Below are positions 34,803 through 43,245 of a stretch of 64,000 nt of DNA, piece by piece. Below the pieces are notes generated by a model. It did no database searches. It saw nothing but the letters and a program-made list of their open reading frames with translations, and was not told the DNA's origin. The DNA is from Chloroflexota bacterium. Lineage in GTDB: Bacteria; Chloroflexota; Anaerolineae; Aggregatilineales; Phototrophicaceae. Location: NCBI GenBank assembly GCA_026707225.1, contig JAPOXG010000001.1, positions 1 to 64,000 on the forward strand, given 5' to 3'. Each line of letters opens with the position of its first letter. Position 1 is the stretch's first letter. Position numbers and translations under genes: made by a program.

Positions 34803-36896
34803 ATGGATATCATCACCTTGGAAAACAGCGAACTGCGACTGGAGTTTGCGCGGGAGACGGGCGCGCTGGCTGGCTTCACTGTGAAAGCCTCCGCCTGGGA
34901 AGTCTTGAATCGTCCGCATCTCGGGCTCTCTTATCAATTGCTGATTCCGCTGCCCGGCCGCCGAAACAATCCGGTGTATGGTGAAAAACAACAGGTCTCA
35001 ACGGTCGAAGTGGCTGAAGCCGGGCTTGGCGTCTCCTTCACTTGGGACAGCGTAAGCTCGGCTTACGGCGGCGAGCATCATATCAAGCTGGTGATGTCGG
35101 TAACCTTGTCCGGCAAGCAGGCGGCCTTCTCGCTATCGGTTGACAACCAGTCAGAATATGTCGTTGAGACAGTGCATTTCCCTTACTTTGGCGATGTGCA
35201 GCGGCCGCCCGGCAGCGATACCTTCGAGGCATTCCATTATGGTTATGCCGAGGCGGTGCGGCGCAGCCTTTATCCTGCGTTTGATAACACATTGGGCTAC
35301 TACGGCTTCGATTATCCGGTGCAATATGGTCCCGATTCCTGGCGGAGCGGCGCGCCGGCGGTGCCCTATGTATTGCTGCGCGGCGCCGATGAGGGCTTGT
35401 ACGTCGGCTTGAACGAGCCGAGCGCGGAATTGGTCGCCTGGCACAATGAGCTGCGCCCGGGCTATGACAGCGCTATCGACTCTCGCGTACCGGCCTCCGC
35501 ATCCATCAGCGGGCTGGATGTGGCGACGCGCTTCGCCGCGATACATCTGCCGTATTTGCAGCCTGGCGAATCACGATCGCTGACGCCCATTGCCGTGCAG
35601 CCATTCCAAGGCGGCTGGCAGCATGGTGTGGATCTGTACCGGCGCTGGCGGGATAGCTGGATGACGACGCCGGAGATACCGGAATGGGCGCGCCAACCAC
35701 ATGCTTGGTGGCAGCTGCACATCAACTCGCCAGAAGACGAACTGCGCATTCCCTTCAAGGAATTGGGCAAAATCGGCGAAGAGGCTGCACGGCATAAGGT
35801 GCGGGCGATTCAGTTGGTCGGTTGGAACGATGGCGGGCAAGATCAAGGCAATCCTTCGCACGATCCCGATCCGCGGCTCGGCGCCTTTGACGAGCTCAAA
35901 GCGGCGATCGCCGAGATTCAGTCGCATGGCGTCAAACTCATCATCTTCGCAAAATTCACTTGGGCGGACCGCGCCACCGAGTGGTTCCGCGAAGATCTTC
36001 ACCGGCTGGCGATCAAAGATCCATACGGCGATTATTACCACTATAACGGCTATCAGTATCACACGGCGACGCAGGCGCTCAACATCAATACCAAGCGCTT
36101 GATTCCGATGTGCTTCGGCAGTGATGAGTATTTCTCGGTCAGCGCTGCCGAATTTCAAAAGGTGCTGGATCTGGGCGCCGACGGAATTCTGTATGACGAA
36201 AACCAGCATCATTCGCCGACGCTGCTATGCTTTGACGCGAGCCACGGCCATCGGCTTGGCTTCCCGGTCTTTTCGCGAGACAACGATTTCCAGCAGCATC
36301 TTGAAAAGATGAGCCGCGCGGTTAATCCCGATTTTCTCTTCGCCGGAGAGGGCATATACGATTGGCAGTTCGCGGTCTATCACTTGTCTTATCATCGCAG
36401 CTGGGACAAGCGACACGTGCCGCTTTCGCGTTATATGCTGCCGCATATGCCGCTGATGACGGCGATCAGCGGTTTTAATGATCGCAATATGATCAATCAA
36501 TGTCTGCTGTATCGCTATATCATGAGTTACGAGCCCTACAACTTCAAAGGGCATCTGGATGACTTCCCGCTGACGATGGATTACGGCGCGCGCATGGACG
36601 CCTTGCGCAGCGAATTGCGCGATTATTTCTGGGACGGCGAATTCCGGCATGAAGCGGGCGCGGCCGTGACCAGAAGCGGCGGCGAGGCGCATCACCCATA
36701 CGCAGTATATCAAAGCAAAAGCGAGGGCTTACCCGGCGTCGCCATCGCCAACTACGATGATGAAGCGACAGCGGTGAGGGTGAAGCTGGAAACGGACCAC
36801 AGGCTCACGCGCTACCGGCTGGTGGACAGTGAGCAGTGGCAGCCTGTTAGCGACGGCATTGTCATTCCGGCGCGGTCGGCCGCCGTTGTCATCTGA
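34803..36896 (+). CDS. Putative glycoside hydrolase (DUF6259-like, TIM-barrel)
   Basis: A 697-residue protein in three parts. An N-terminal beta-sandwich covers about residues 1-270. A central (beta/alpha)8-type region (about 295-580) starts at WWQLHINSPEDELR and includes IQLVGWNDGG, KLIIFAKFTWAD, DGILYDEN and FLFAGEGIYDW. A C-terminal beta domain follows. This layout resembles DUF6259 proteins and clan GH-D-like hydrolases. The Asp in ILYDEN and the Glu in AGEGIYD are candidate catalytic acids, which is inference. There is no signal peptide, so it acts on imported sugar in the cytosol. AGGAG lies shortly before the ATG. Confidence 0.7.
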   Translation: MDIITLENSELRLEFARETGALAGFTVKASAWEVLNRPHLGLSYQLLIPLPGRRNNPVYGEKQQVSTVEVAEAGLGVSFTWDSVSSAYGGEHHIKLVMSVTLSGKQAAFSLSVDNQSEYVVETVHFPYFGDVQRPPGSDTFEAFHYGYAEAVRRSLYPAFDNTLGYYGFDYPVQYGPDSWRSGAPAVPYVLLRGADEGLYVGLNEPSAELVAWHNELRPGYDSAIDSRVPASASISGLDVATRFAAIHLPYLQPGESRSLTPIAVQPFQGGWQHGVDLYRRWRDSWMTTPEIPEWARQPHAWWQLHINSPEDELRIPFKELGKIGEEAARHKVRAIQLVGWNDGGQDQGNPSHDPDPRLGAFDELKAAIAEIQSHGVKLIIFAKFTWADRATEWFREDLHRLAIKDPYGDYYHYNGYQYHTATQALNINTKRLIPMCFGSDEYFSVSAAEFQKVLDLGADGILYDENQHHSPTLLCFDASHGHRLGFPVFSRDNDFQQHLEKMSRAVNPDFLFAGEGIYDWQFAVYHLSYHRSWDKRHVPLSRYMLPHMPLMTAISGFNDRNMINQCLLYRYIMSYEPYNFKGHLDDFPLTMDYGARMDALRSELRDYFWDGEFRHEAGAAVTRSGGEAHHPYAVYQSKSEGLPGVAIANYDDEATAVRVKLETDHRLTRYRLVDSEQWQPVSDGIVIPARSAAVVI

Positions 36897-36957
36897 GCGT
36901 ATTCTCCCTAAGTTAGCCGCCACAGACTATCGGCAGACTTGTGAATGGCGACGCTCG

Positions 36958-37247
36958 TCAGAGTTCAATGCCGGCGTCGGAAGCGTGTTTGACCTTGACC
37001 AATTCGCTGACGGTGTCCGCGTAGTCGATGAGATCCGCGGGCGCATTGCGTCCCGTGATCAGCAGACGCAGGCGGGGCGGTTTATGCGCTTGGAACCAGG
37101 CAATGGCTTCGGCGGAGTCGAGCCAGCCAAAATCAAGCAGATAGGTGAATTAGTCGAGGACAATCAGGTCATAAGCGTCTGAGGCGATGATTTGCTGCGC
37201 TCGCGCCCAGCCGCGCAGCGCCCGCGCCGCTCTTTTGCAACTGTCAT
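36958..37247 (-). pseudogene. cobO: Decayed cob(I)yrinic acid a,c-diamide adenosyltransferase (cobO remnant)
   Basis: After btuD the minus strand still encodes the C-terminal half of CobO. The visible blocks are AQQIIASDAYDLIVLD, FTYLLDFGWLDSAEAI, RLRLLITGRNAPADLID, and KHASDAGIEL before the stop. The Glu expected after VLD is a TAA stop (37152-37154). The P-loop N-terminal half is missing. An ATG overlaps the btuD stop (37245-37247) but leads into a different frame and soon stops, so an internal deletion plus a nonsense change fits. The gene cannot make a working enzyme. It was the last gene of the cobalamin-controlled operon. Confidence 0.82.
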
Positions 37248-38254
37248 ATTCGCTCGCTATCCAGCGCCTCCAGCACTGATTGAATCGTGGAGTGCGCGCT
37301 CGCATGGCTATTCACGCGCAGGTCCCAAGTCGCTGCCGCGCCGTTCGCGCGATGCGCCACTTCTATATCAGCGGCGTCGCTGCACACTGTGAAGCCCGAG
37401 CGTTCGAGCGCCCGGCGCAGCCAAAGAACTGCTTCTCCCTCGCCAATCAGGCGAACGCGCGGTCCACCCTTCGGATCAAGGACAAAGCTGCCGATCCGTT
37501 TGTCGAATGTGATGGCAGCGGCGTCAAAGGTCGCGCCCAGCCTGCCATCCAAAGCCAGATCTTCGGGCGCGCCTGTCATGATGCCGGCGTCGCTCATCAG
37601 CCAAAGCTGATCGCAGTTTCGCAGCGCCAGGTCAAGGTCATGGGTCGAGATCAAGAGGGCGCGCTCGGCGGACTGAGCTAGCTGCCTGAGCAGCTGCATC
37701 GTCTCGACGCGGCGCGGCAAATCGAGGTAGGCGGTCGGTTCGTCTAGGAGCATGATGTCGGCGTCCTGCGCCAGCGCGCGCGCGATCATCAGCTTCTGCC
37801 GCTGCCCGTCGCTGAGTTCAGCCAGCGGCAAGTCGGCCAGGTCGTCGGCGCCGACGGCGTCAATAGCCCAGGCGACCGTTGCGTGATCTTCCGCCGACAG
37901 TCGTCCCAGCCAATCGCTGTGCGGATGCCTGCCCAGCGCCACCAGCGCATAGCCATTCATCAAGCCTGGCTGTGGCGCCAGCGTCAATACGATGCTCAAG
38001 CGGCGGGCCAGCGCCAGTGGCGACAGCGCCGCCAAGTCTTGCCCGGCGAGCAGAACGCGCCCGTCCAGTGGCTTTTGCCTGCCGGCCAAGGTCCGCAGAA
38101 GCGTCGATTTTCCCACACCATTTGAACCGAGCAAGCCAACCAGTTTCCCGCGCTGCAAGATTAAGTTCAGTCCATGCGCGAGCCGGATATCGCCCTTGGT
38201 CCGGCGGCGATAGCCTATCGCCAAGTCCCGCGTTTCGAGCGCTTGCGCCGTCAT
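37244..38254 (-). CDS. btuD: Cobalamin-type ABC transporter ATP-binding protein
   Basis: A 336-residue ATPase of the FecE/BtuD group. Walker A is GSNGVGKST, the signature is LSDGQRQK, Walker B is IMLLDEPTAYLD, and the switch histidine is in STHDLDLAL. About 90 residues follow the ATPase domain, ending near VLEALDSERI, with no recognised function. It overlaps the permease stop by ATGA (38251-38254). The cobalamin assignment rests on the upstream riboswitch; by sequence alone a siderophore ATPase would look similar. Confidence 0.87.
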   Translation of the reverse strand: MTAQALETRDLAIGYRRRTKGDIRLAHGLNLILQRGKLVGLLGSNGVGKSTLLRTLAGRQKPLDGRVLLAGQDLAALSPLALARRLSIVLTLAPQPGLMNGYALVALGRHPHSDWLGRLSAEDHATVAWAIDAVGADDLADLPLAELSDGQRQKLMIARALAQDADIMLLDEPTAYLDLPRRVETMQLLRQLAQSAERALLISTHDLDLALRNCDQLWLMSDAGIMTGAPEDLALDGRLGATFDAAAITFDKRIGSFVLDPKGGPRVRLIGEGEAVLWLRRALERSGFTVCSDAADIEVAHRANGAAATWDLRVNSHASAHSTIQSVLEALDSERI

Positions 38255-39375
38255 AGCTGGCCTCGCGCCTGCCTCAGCACCACCAGCATGACCACCGGCG
38301 CGCCCATCAGCGCGGTGACGACATTGAGCGGCAGCACCAGATTGTTTCCCGGCAGCTCAGCGATTAAAGAGGCGCAGAGGGCGACGCAGGCGCCAGCCAG
38401 GCAGGCGCCCGGTAACAGCAGGCGATGATCGGCGCTGGCCAGCAGACCGCGGCAAAGGTGCGGCACGGCGATGCCGATGAAGGCGATGGGACCGCAGAAA
38501 GCTGTCACCGCGCTGACCAGCAGGGCGGTAGCCAGCACAATGCCGATGCGCGTCCGCCGTAGATTGGCGCCCAGGCTGCGGGCGTATTCTTCGCCAAGCA
38601 GCAGGGCGTTCAGGGCTTTGGTCAGCGCTGCGGATAACAGCAGGCCCGCCAGCACGATGCCGGCGAGGACCGGCAGCTGCTCGTTGGTGACGCCGCCGAA
38701 GGAGCCGAATGTCCAATTGATATAGGCTTGAATCCGTTCCGGCAGGGCAAAGTAGAGCAGCAGGCTGACCATCGCCGCAACCAGATAACCGAACATCAAG
38801 CCCAGGATCAGCAAGCTGACGCTGCTTTGAATGCGGACGGCGACCAGCAGCACAAAAAGCATGGTCATGGCAGCGCCCACGCCGGCGGCGACCGTCATCA
38901 GCAGATCGCCCGCCAAGCCCAGCCCGGCGAGCAGGGCGCCACCGGCGGCGCCGGTCGTCAGAACAACCAGCGCCACGCCTAAACTGGCGCCCGCGGACAC
39001 ACCGAGGACGAAGGGCTCAGCCAAGGGGTTGCGAAAATAAGTCTGCATCAGCAGTCCGCTCACGCCCAGCGCCATGCCGGCGAACATGGCGGTGAGGGTC
39101 TTGGGCAGGCGGAATTTAAGAACGATGTGAGTCCAGGCGGGCTGATCCGCTTCGCCGTTGAGCAGAATGGTGACGATTTGGTCGAAGGGGATCGAGGCGG
39201 AACCGAGGGCCAGGCTCAGCAGCAGCAGCGCGCCGAGCGCAATCAGCATGATTAGCAGGACATGCGGCCGAGCCCCGCCAAACTCGCGGCTTAGCTGCAA
39301 AGTCGCCGGTTTTGATTTCCGCCATTTGCCTTCTGCGGTGGCGGTATGGACGGGCTCGCCAACCAGTTGGGACAT
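38251..39375 (-). CDS. btuC: Cobalamin-type ABC transporter permease (FecCD family)
   Basis: A 374-residue permease with about ten hydrophobic segments. It shows the FecCD landmarks: LALGSASIPFDQI near the N-terminus, AEPFVLGVSAGASLGVAL, and late FCGPIAFIGIAVPHLCR with the coupling region. Its first 35 residues are a polar cytoplasmic extension. It begins one base after the btuF stop and overlaps btuD, so the three are tightly coupled. Confidence 0.9.
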   Translation of the reverse strand: MSQLVGEPVHTATAEGKWRKSKPATLQLSREFGGARPHVLLIMLIALGALLLLSLALGSASIPFDQIVTILLNGEADQPAWTHIVLKFRLPKTLTAMFAGMALGVSGLLMQTYFRNPLAEPFVLGVSAGASLGVALVVLTTGAAGGALLAGLGLAGDLLMTVAAGVGAAMTMLFVLLVAVRIQSSVSLLILGLMFGYLVAAMVSLLLYFALPERIQAYINWTFGSFGGVTNEQLPVLAGIVLAGLLLSAALTKALNALLLGEEYARSLGANLRRTRIGIVLATALLVSAVTAFCGPIAFIGIAVPHLCRGLLASADHRLLLPGACLAGACVALCASLIAELPGNNLVLPLNVVTALMGAPVVMLVVLRQARGQL

Positions 39376-39376
39376 C

Positions 39377-40570
39377 TCACTCGCTCGCCAGGCGCCGATA
39401 AAAGGCGAATTCGTGCTCGGGCATGAGATCGGGGTGGAAGATCGCCACCAGATCGGCCAGCGCCAGATGGGGATTGGTCACGCCCCATTCGTAATAGTTG
39501 TTGCCGCCATTGGCATTTTCATCGCGATTGTTGTTCCAGATGTCGCCGGACTGGAAGGCGGCGAAATCGCCAAAGCGGCTGTCCAGCGCCAGCATATCGG
39601 CGCCCGTGTAAATGCCAAAGGTCTCGACCAGCCAGATGTCCGCGTCAAAGCCGCCTTCGAAAGCGACCTCGAAGCTCAGTCCTTGGCTGGTTGCCGAGCC
39701 GGCCTCGGCCAGCAGCAGATCGCCGCCGGCATCGCGAATCAGCCGGCCGACATAGGTTTCTTCGCCGGGGATGAACCAGGCGTCGGCATAGCCAAGGAAG
39801 GAATTGATCAGGACATGCGGGCGGTCTTCGGCCGCGACGGCCGCCGCCCTCGCTTTGACCGCTTCATACTGAGCGGCTATATCCTGGTAGAGCGCGCTGG
39901 CTTGCGCTTCACGGTTGTAGAAGAGCGCGGTGAACTTCAGCCATTCGGCGCGGCCGAGCGGAGAAAGCTCGCGCCAGCTGGCGTCTAGCGCTGTGAAAAT
40001 GCCCACTTCAAGCAGGACCGGGTGCGCGTCAGTCGCCGGATTGTAGCCGTAGCTCATCACCAGCTGCGGCTGAAGCTCAAGCACGAGCTCGATATTCACT
40101 TCAGCGCCGAAGCCAACCTCGGCGACGTCGCCATCGGCGATCATGCGGGCGACTTCGGGATTGCTGATGTAGAAGCCGCTGTCGACGCCCAGCAAATGAT
40201 CGAGCAAGCCCAGCTGGGATAGGGCGGGCAGCTGCGTGGTCGACAAGGTGATCAGATCGCCGGTCGGCGCCTCGATGAACTGCGTCCCTTCGGGGAAGTC
40301 GGCTGGGGAAGGCGCGGGGGTTCCGCATTGCACCAGAACGTAATTGAAGCCGGGCGCGCCGTCGAATGCGTCCGCTACGCTCAGGACTTTGTAGCTGTTG
40401 AAGTACTCGACGGTGAATTTGTCGGCGTCGACGATCTCAATCTTATCCGGGAAATAGTCGACATCGGCCGAGTAGTCCGCCACGCAGCCATCGGTCAGGT
40501 TTTCATCGAGCGCGGATGCGGGCAGCAGGCTGGTGATTAAAATGAACAGGGCTAGCAGCGCAGCTTTCAT
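39377..40570 (-). CDS. btuF: Cobalamin-type ABC transporter substrate-binding protein
   Basis: A 397-residue secreted protein. Signal peptide MKAALLALFILITSLLPASA is followed by a two-lobed BtuF/FhuD-type binding domain (LPALSQLGLLDHLLGVDSG, ELVLELQPQLVMSYG). AGGAGG lies six bases before the ATG at 40568-40570 and three before the adjacent ATG at 40571-40573. The frame stays open upstream, but that stretch is the riboswitch terminator, not protein. No lipobox is seen. It is the first gene behind the cobalamin riboswitch. Confidence 0.85.
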   Translation of the reverse strand: MKAALLALFILITSLLPASALDENLTDGCVADYSADVDYFPDKIEIVDADKFTVEYFNSYKVLSVADAFDGAPGFNYVLVQCGTPAPSPADFPEGTQFIEAPTGDLITLSTTQLPALSQLGLLDHLLGVDSGFYISNPEVARMIADGDVAEVGFGAEVNIELVLELQPQLVMSYGYNPATDAHPVLLEVGIFTALDASWRELSPLGRAEWLKFTALFYNREAQASALYQDIAAQYEAVKARAAAVAAEDRPHVLINSFLGYADAWFIPGEETYVGRLIRDAGGDLLLAEAGSATSQGLSFEVAFEGGFDADIWLVETFGIYTGADMLALDSRFGDFAAFQSGDIWNNNRDENANGGNNYYEWGVTNPHLALADLVAIFHPDLMPEHEFAFYRRLASE

Positions 40571-40610
40571 CATGTCCCTCCTATAGGAAATGGAGGAAAC
40601 GGGGCTGGAC

Positions 40611-40640
40611 AAGAAAAACGCCCGCCGTCGTCGGGCGGGC
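40611..40640 (-). terminator. Rho-independent terminator of the cobalamin riboswitch
   Basis: GCCCGCC and GGCGGGC form a perfect 7-bp stem around a 7-base loop, followed by GTTTTTCTT. It lies between the aptamer and btuF, so cobalamin binding most likely decides between read-through and termination. Confidence 0.85.
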
Positions 40641-40691
40641 ATTGGTCGCTTGTCCATGCTCGTCTCCCTTTTGACGCGAAAGATTCACGAG

Positions 40692-40819
40692 CTAAGTCTC
40701 AGGCAGGCATTCGGACTTCTGATTCAAGAATCAGTTACCGCTGCGCGACAGTGTCGGACTTGCACCGACTTTCCCTTTACGCGTCGAACATCCGGGTTCA
40801 GACGCGCCTGAGTCTTAGA
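40692..40819 (-). promoter_or_regulatory. Cobalamin riboswitch aptamer
   Basis: On the minus strand a 12-base closing stem (CTAAGACTCAGG with CCTGAGACTTAG, one mismatch) encloses the conserved core. Visible are GGGAAAGTCGGTGCAAGTCC, then GCGCAGCGGTAA and AGTCCGAATGCCTGCC, in the order expected for cobalamin aptamers. It is followed by a terminator and then btuF, btuC and btuD, whose cobalamin identity it supports. Confidence 0.9.
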
Positions 40820-40836
40820 TTATGTAGATCGAAAAG

Positions 40837-40865
40837 AGCTTAACACAGTAGCGCAACGCTGTCAA
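40837..40865 (-). promoter_or_regulatory. Promoter of the btu operon
   Basis: Perfect -35 TTGACA (40860-40865) and -10 TAAGCT (40837-40842) with a 17-base spacer. The start point would fall about ten bases before the riboswitch closing stem. Confidence 0.55.
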
Positions 40866-40909
40866 ACGGGTAGGGGCTTGGTTCATTGCATTCGCGCCAA
40901 ATGACCATT

Positions 40910-41071
40910 ACCACCGAGAACACAGAGCGAATCGAGAACACCGAGAAAGCCAGCTTACCGCGGTCGGGCGGCTGTCACGGATCATGCCGCTTGGCGGCGG
41001 CAGTTGCCGGGAATAGGTCAAGAAACTCCAGAATCTCTGTGTCCTCAACTAAACTCGGCGTACTCGGTGGT
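40910..41071. repeat. MITE-like element with imperfect terminal inverted repeats
   Basis: The left end ACCACCGAGAACACAGAG and the complement of the right end, ACCACCGAGTACGCCGAG, agree at 15 of 18 positions. Inner ACACAGAG motifs also recur in opposite orientation. The 162-bp unit has no gene. Similar ACCACxGAGxACACxGAG repeats are dispersed in many bacterial genomes. It lies between the btu promoter and the Gfo/Idh gene. Confidence 0.5.
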
Positions 41072-41134
41072 TGAATTTCAGCTTGAATATTCGTCATCCC
41101 TCGCGTTATGCAATTTTGTGCGATTAGCATGCAG

Positions 41135-42121
41135 CTAATCTTCGAAGGGGTAGCGCAATCCCCAGTCGGCGCGTATGCGATCCATCGTCTCCATGATGGC
41201 CAGCGTTTCGTCCAGCGGGTAGACGAGGCTTTCGGTCAAGCCGGCGCGGATGCACTCACCCACTTCGATCGCCTCGAATTGAAAGCCTTCGCCCTCATAG
41301 GGGAAGCGCAAGGTCTCGGGCGCTTGCCCGGAGCGGACCACCGTTAGTTCACTGGGATGCCAGAAATTGGGAATGGCGATATAGCCTTCCGTTCCCATGA
41401 CGCGGGCTTCATGCGGCGTGCTCAGGCGAATCGCCGATGTCAGCGTCGCCATCTCATAATCGCTGTACTTGAAAACCAATACCGAGAGCTCGTCCACGCC
41501 GGTTTCGCCGATGGCGACTTGCGAGACGATATCCGTTGGCGGCTTGCCATAAATCATGGATGCGAACTGGATGCAGTAGGAGCCGACATCCAGCATGGCG
41601 CCCCCAGCCAGGTCGGGATTGAAGTGGCGTTTCTCCGGCAGGACCGGACCGCGGCCGCCAAAGTCTGCTGTTACCAGCATGACATCGCCGATGATCTTCT
41701 CCGCCAGCAATTCACGCAGCTTAACCATCGCCGGGAAGTAGCGGGTCCAGAAGGCGTCCATCAAGAAGAGATTCTTTTCGCGGGCGCGGTCGATCATCAC
41801 CTTCGCTTCTTTGGCGTTGACGGCGAAGGGTTTCTCGCAGAGCACATGCTTGCCGGCGTTGAGGCAGAGAAGCGCTTGCGGCAAGTGATAATTGTTGGGT
41901 GTGCCAATATAAGCGACATCCACATTCGGGTCGTTCGCCAGGTCTTCATAGCTGCCGTAGCATTTGCTTGCGTCAAATTCGGCACCAAAGGCATCGGCTT
42001 TTTCTTGCGAGCGAGAGGCAACGGCATAAATTTCCGCATCCGGCGCAAAAGCCAAGCCCTTGGCGAATTTACGCGAAATCCAGCCGAGGCCAATCAACCC
42101 CCATCTGATCTTGTCGCTCAT
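41135..42121 (-). CDS. Gfo/Idh/MocA family oxidoreductase
   Basis: A 328-residue NAD(P)-dependent dehydrogenase. The N-terminal Rossmann fold is WGLIGLGWISRKFAKGL, and the catalytic lysine lies in the hallmark CEKPFAVNAKEA. The C-terminal alpha/beta domain starts near GDVMLVTADFGG. Members oxidise sugars, polyols or related compounds, or act as trans-1,2-dihydrodiol dehydrogenases. The gene overlaps the upstream aldo/keto reductase by ATGA (42118-42121), so the two probably act in one pathway on a sugar-like substrate. Confidence 0.87.
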   Translation of the reverse strand: MSDKIRWGLIGLGWISRKFAKGLAFAPDAEIYAVASRSQEKADAFGAEFDASKCYGSYEDLANDPNVDVAYIGTPNNYHLPQALLCLNAGKHVLCEKPFAVNAKEAKVMIDRAREKNLFLMDAFWTRYFPAMVKLRELLAEKIIGDVMLVTADFGGRGPVLPEKRHFNPDLAGGAMLDVGSYCIQFASMIYGKPPTDIVSQVAIGETGVDELSVLVFKYSDYEMATLTSAIRLSTPHEARVMGTEGYIAIPNFWHPSELTVVRSGQAPETLRFPYEGEGFQFEAIEVGECIRAGLTESLVYPLDETLAIMETMDRIRADWGLRYPFED

Positions 42122-43095
42122 GCCGGTTTCTCCTCGGTTTTGAGTTCGAGCCAGGCGATTTCAGCGGCGCTCAGTTGAATGGACGCGGCGGCGGCGTTAT
42201 ATGAGACTTGCTCGACTTCCCAATTGGCGACGATGGCGTGATATCGCGCATTGTTGCTGAGCACGTAGGCGACTGAGATTTGCGATGCGGTGAGGCCTTT
42301 ATCCGCCGCCAACGCGTTGACCCGGTCGAGCCGCTGGAAGTTGCTCTCGTAGGCATAAGCGGCGATGGGATTGGTGTCCATGTATGCAGTGAAGGTATCG
42401 AGGTTATCGCGGGTGAACTTGCCGGTCATGAATCCGCCAGCCAGGCTTGACCAAGTGAATAGCGAAATCTCGTTTTCGTCGTAGTAGGCGCGGTCGGCTT
42501 CGCCTTGAGCGCCGCTCACGCTGATGCAGCCTTCCCAAGCCGGCTTGACCATTTCGGCGACGCTGAATTGCGGGCTGCTGACTGTGAACGGCGTCTTGCC
42601 GTTGGCGGCTGCGTAGTCATTTGCCGCTTTGACGCGATCGCCGAGCCAATTGGAACCGCCGTATGCGCCGATCTTCCCCGCTGCTTTCGCCTCATGCAAG
42701 ACATCGACGATCTCGCCAACGGGATATTCGCGACTGTCGCGGTGCAGCAGATAAAGCTCGACATAGTCCGTTTGCAGGTATTCGAGTGATTCGTCAAAGT
42801 CGCTGCGGATGTAGTCGGGGCGGACGCGATCGGCGATGCCGTTTTCTGGATGGGCGCCTTTGGCCAAGATCACCACCTCATCGCGAATCCCGCGCGATTG
42901 GATCCAGGCGCCCAACTCGGAATCGGTGAATCCCGCGCCATAGCTGTGAGCGGAATCGTAGGCGTTGAAGCCATTTTCGAAGCAGGCGTCCAGCAGGCGG
43001 AAGTTGCCGTCGCGGTCATCCTTTGAGAGCATGATGCTGCCTTGCAGCAGGCGTGACACCGGTTTGTCGATGCCGGGAATGCGGGTGTATTTCAT
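42118..43095 (-). CDS. Aldo/keto reductase
   Basis: A 325-residue NADPH-dependent reductase with a TIM barrel. The catalytic tetrad can be read: Asp and Tyr in AYDSAHSYGAGFTDSELG, Lys in VVILAKGAH and His in ELYLLHRDSRE. The C-terminal cofactor segment GLTASQISVAYVLSN fits the family. The ATG at 43093-43095 has AAGGA eight bases upstream; a 13-codon longer frame lacks this. It is translationally coupled to the Gfo/Idh gene. Confidence 0.87.
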   Translation of the reverse strand: MKYTRIPGIDKPVSRLLQGSIMLSKDDRDGNFRLLDACFENGFNAYDSAHSYGAGFTDSELGAWIQSRGIRDEVVILAKGAHPENGIADRVRPDYIRSDFDESLEYLQTDYVELYLLHRDSREYPVGEIVDVLHEAKAAGKIGAYGGSNWLGDRVKAANDYAAANGKTPFTVSSPQFSVAEMVKPAWEGCISVSGAQGEADRAYYDENEISLFTWSSLAGGFMTGKFTRDNLDTFTAYMDTNPIAAYAYESNFQRLDRVNALAADKGLTASQISVAYVLSNNARYHAIVANWEVEQVSYNAAAASIQLSAAEIAWLELKTEEKPA

Positions 43096-43245
43096 AAGGA
43101 TTGTCCTTTCACTCCGCGCCGTATTGTAGCGCAAGGGCGGGTGATGCGCAGGTGGATTCTTATTGCTTGCAGGGGCGGCATAGCGAGTCGCCCGAAACTC
43201 GACCTGGCGCCAGAAGGCGGGCGAAAAGGCGCTGCGGCTGCGGCT

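Noticed and set aside
37152..37154. In-frame stop within the CobO-like sequence as a recoded codon
   Set aside because: The stop is TAA, not TGA, replaces Glu rather than Cys, and the N-terminal half of the protein is missing too. Gene decay explains it.
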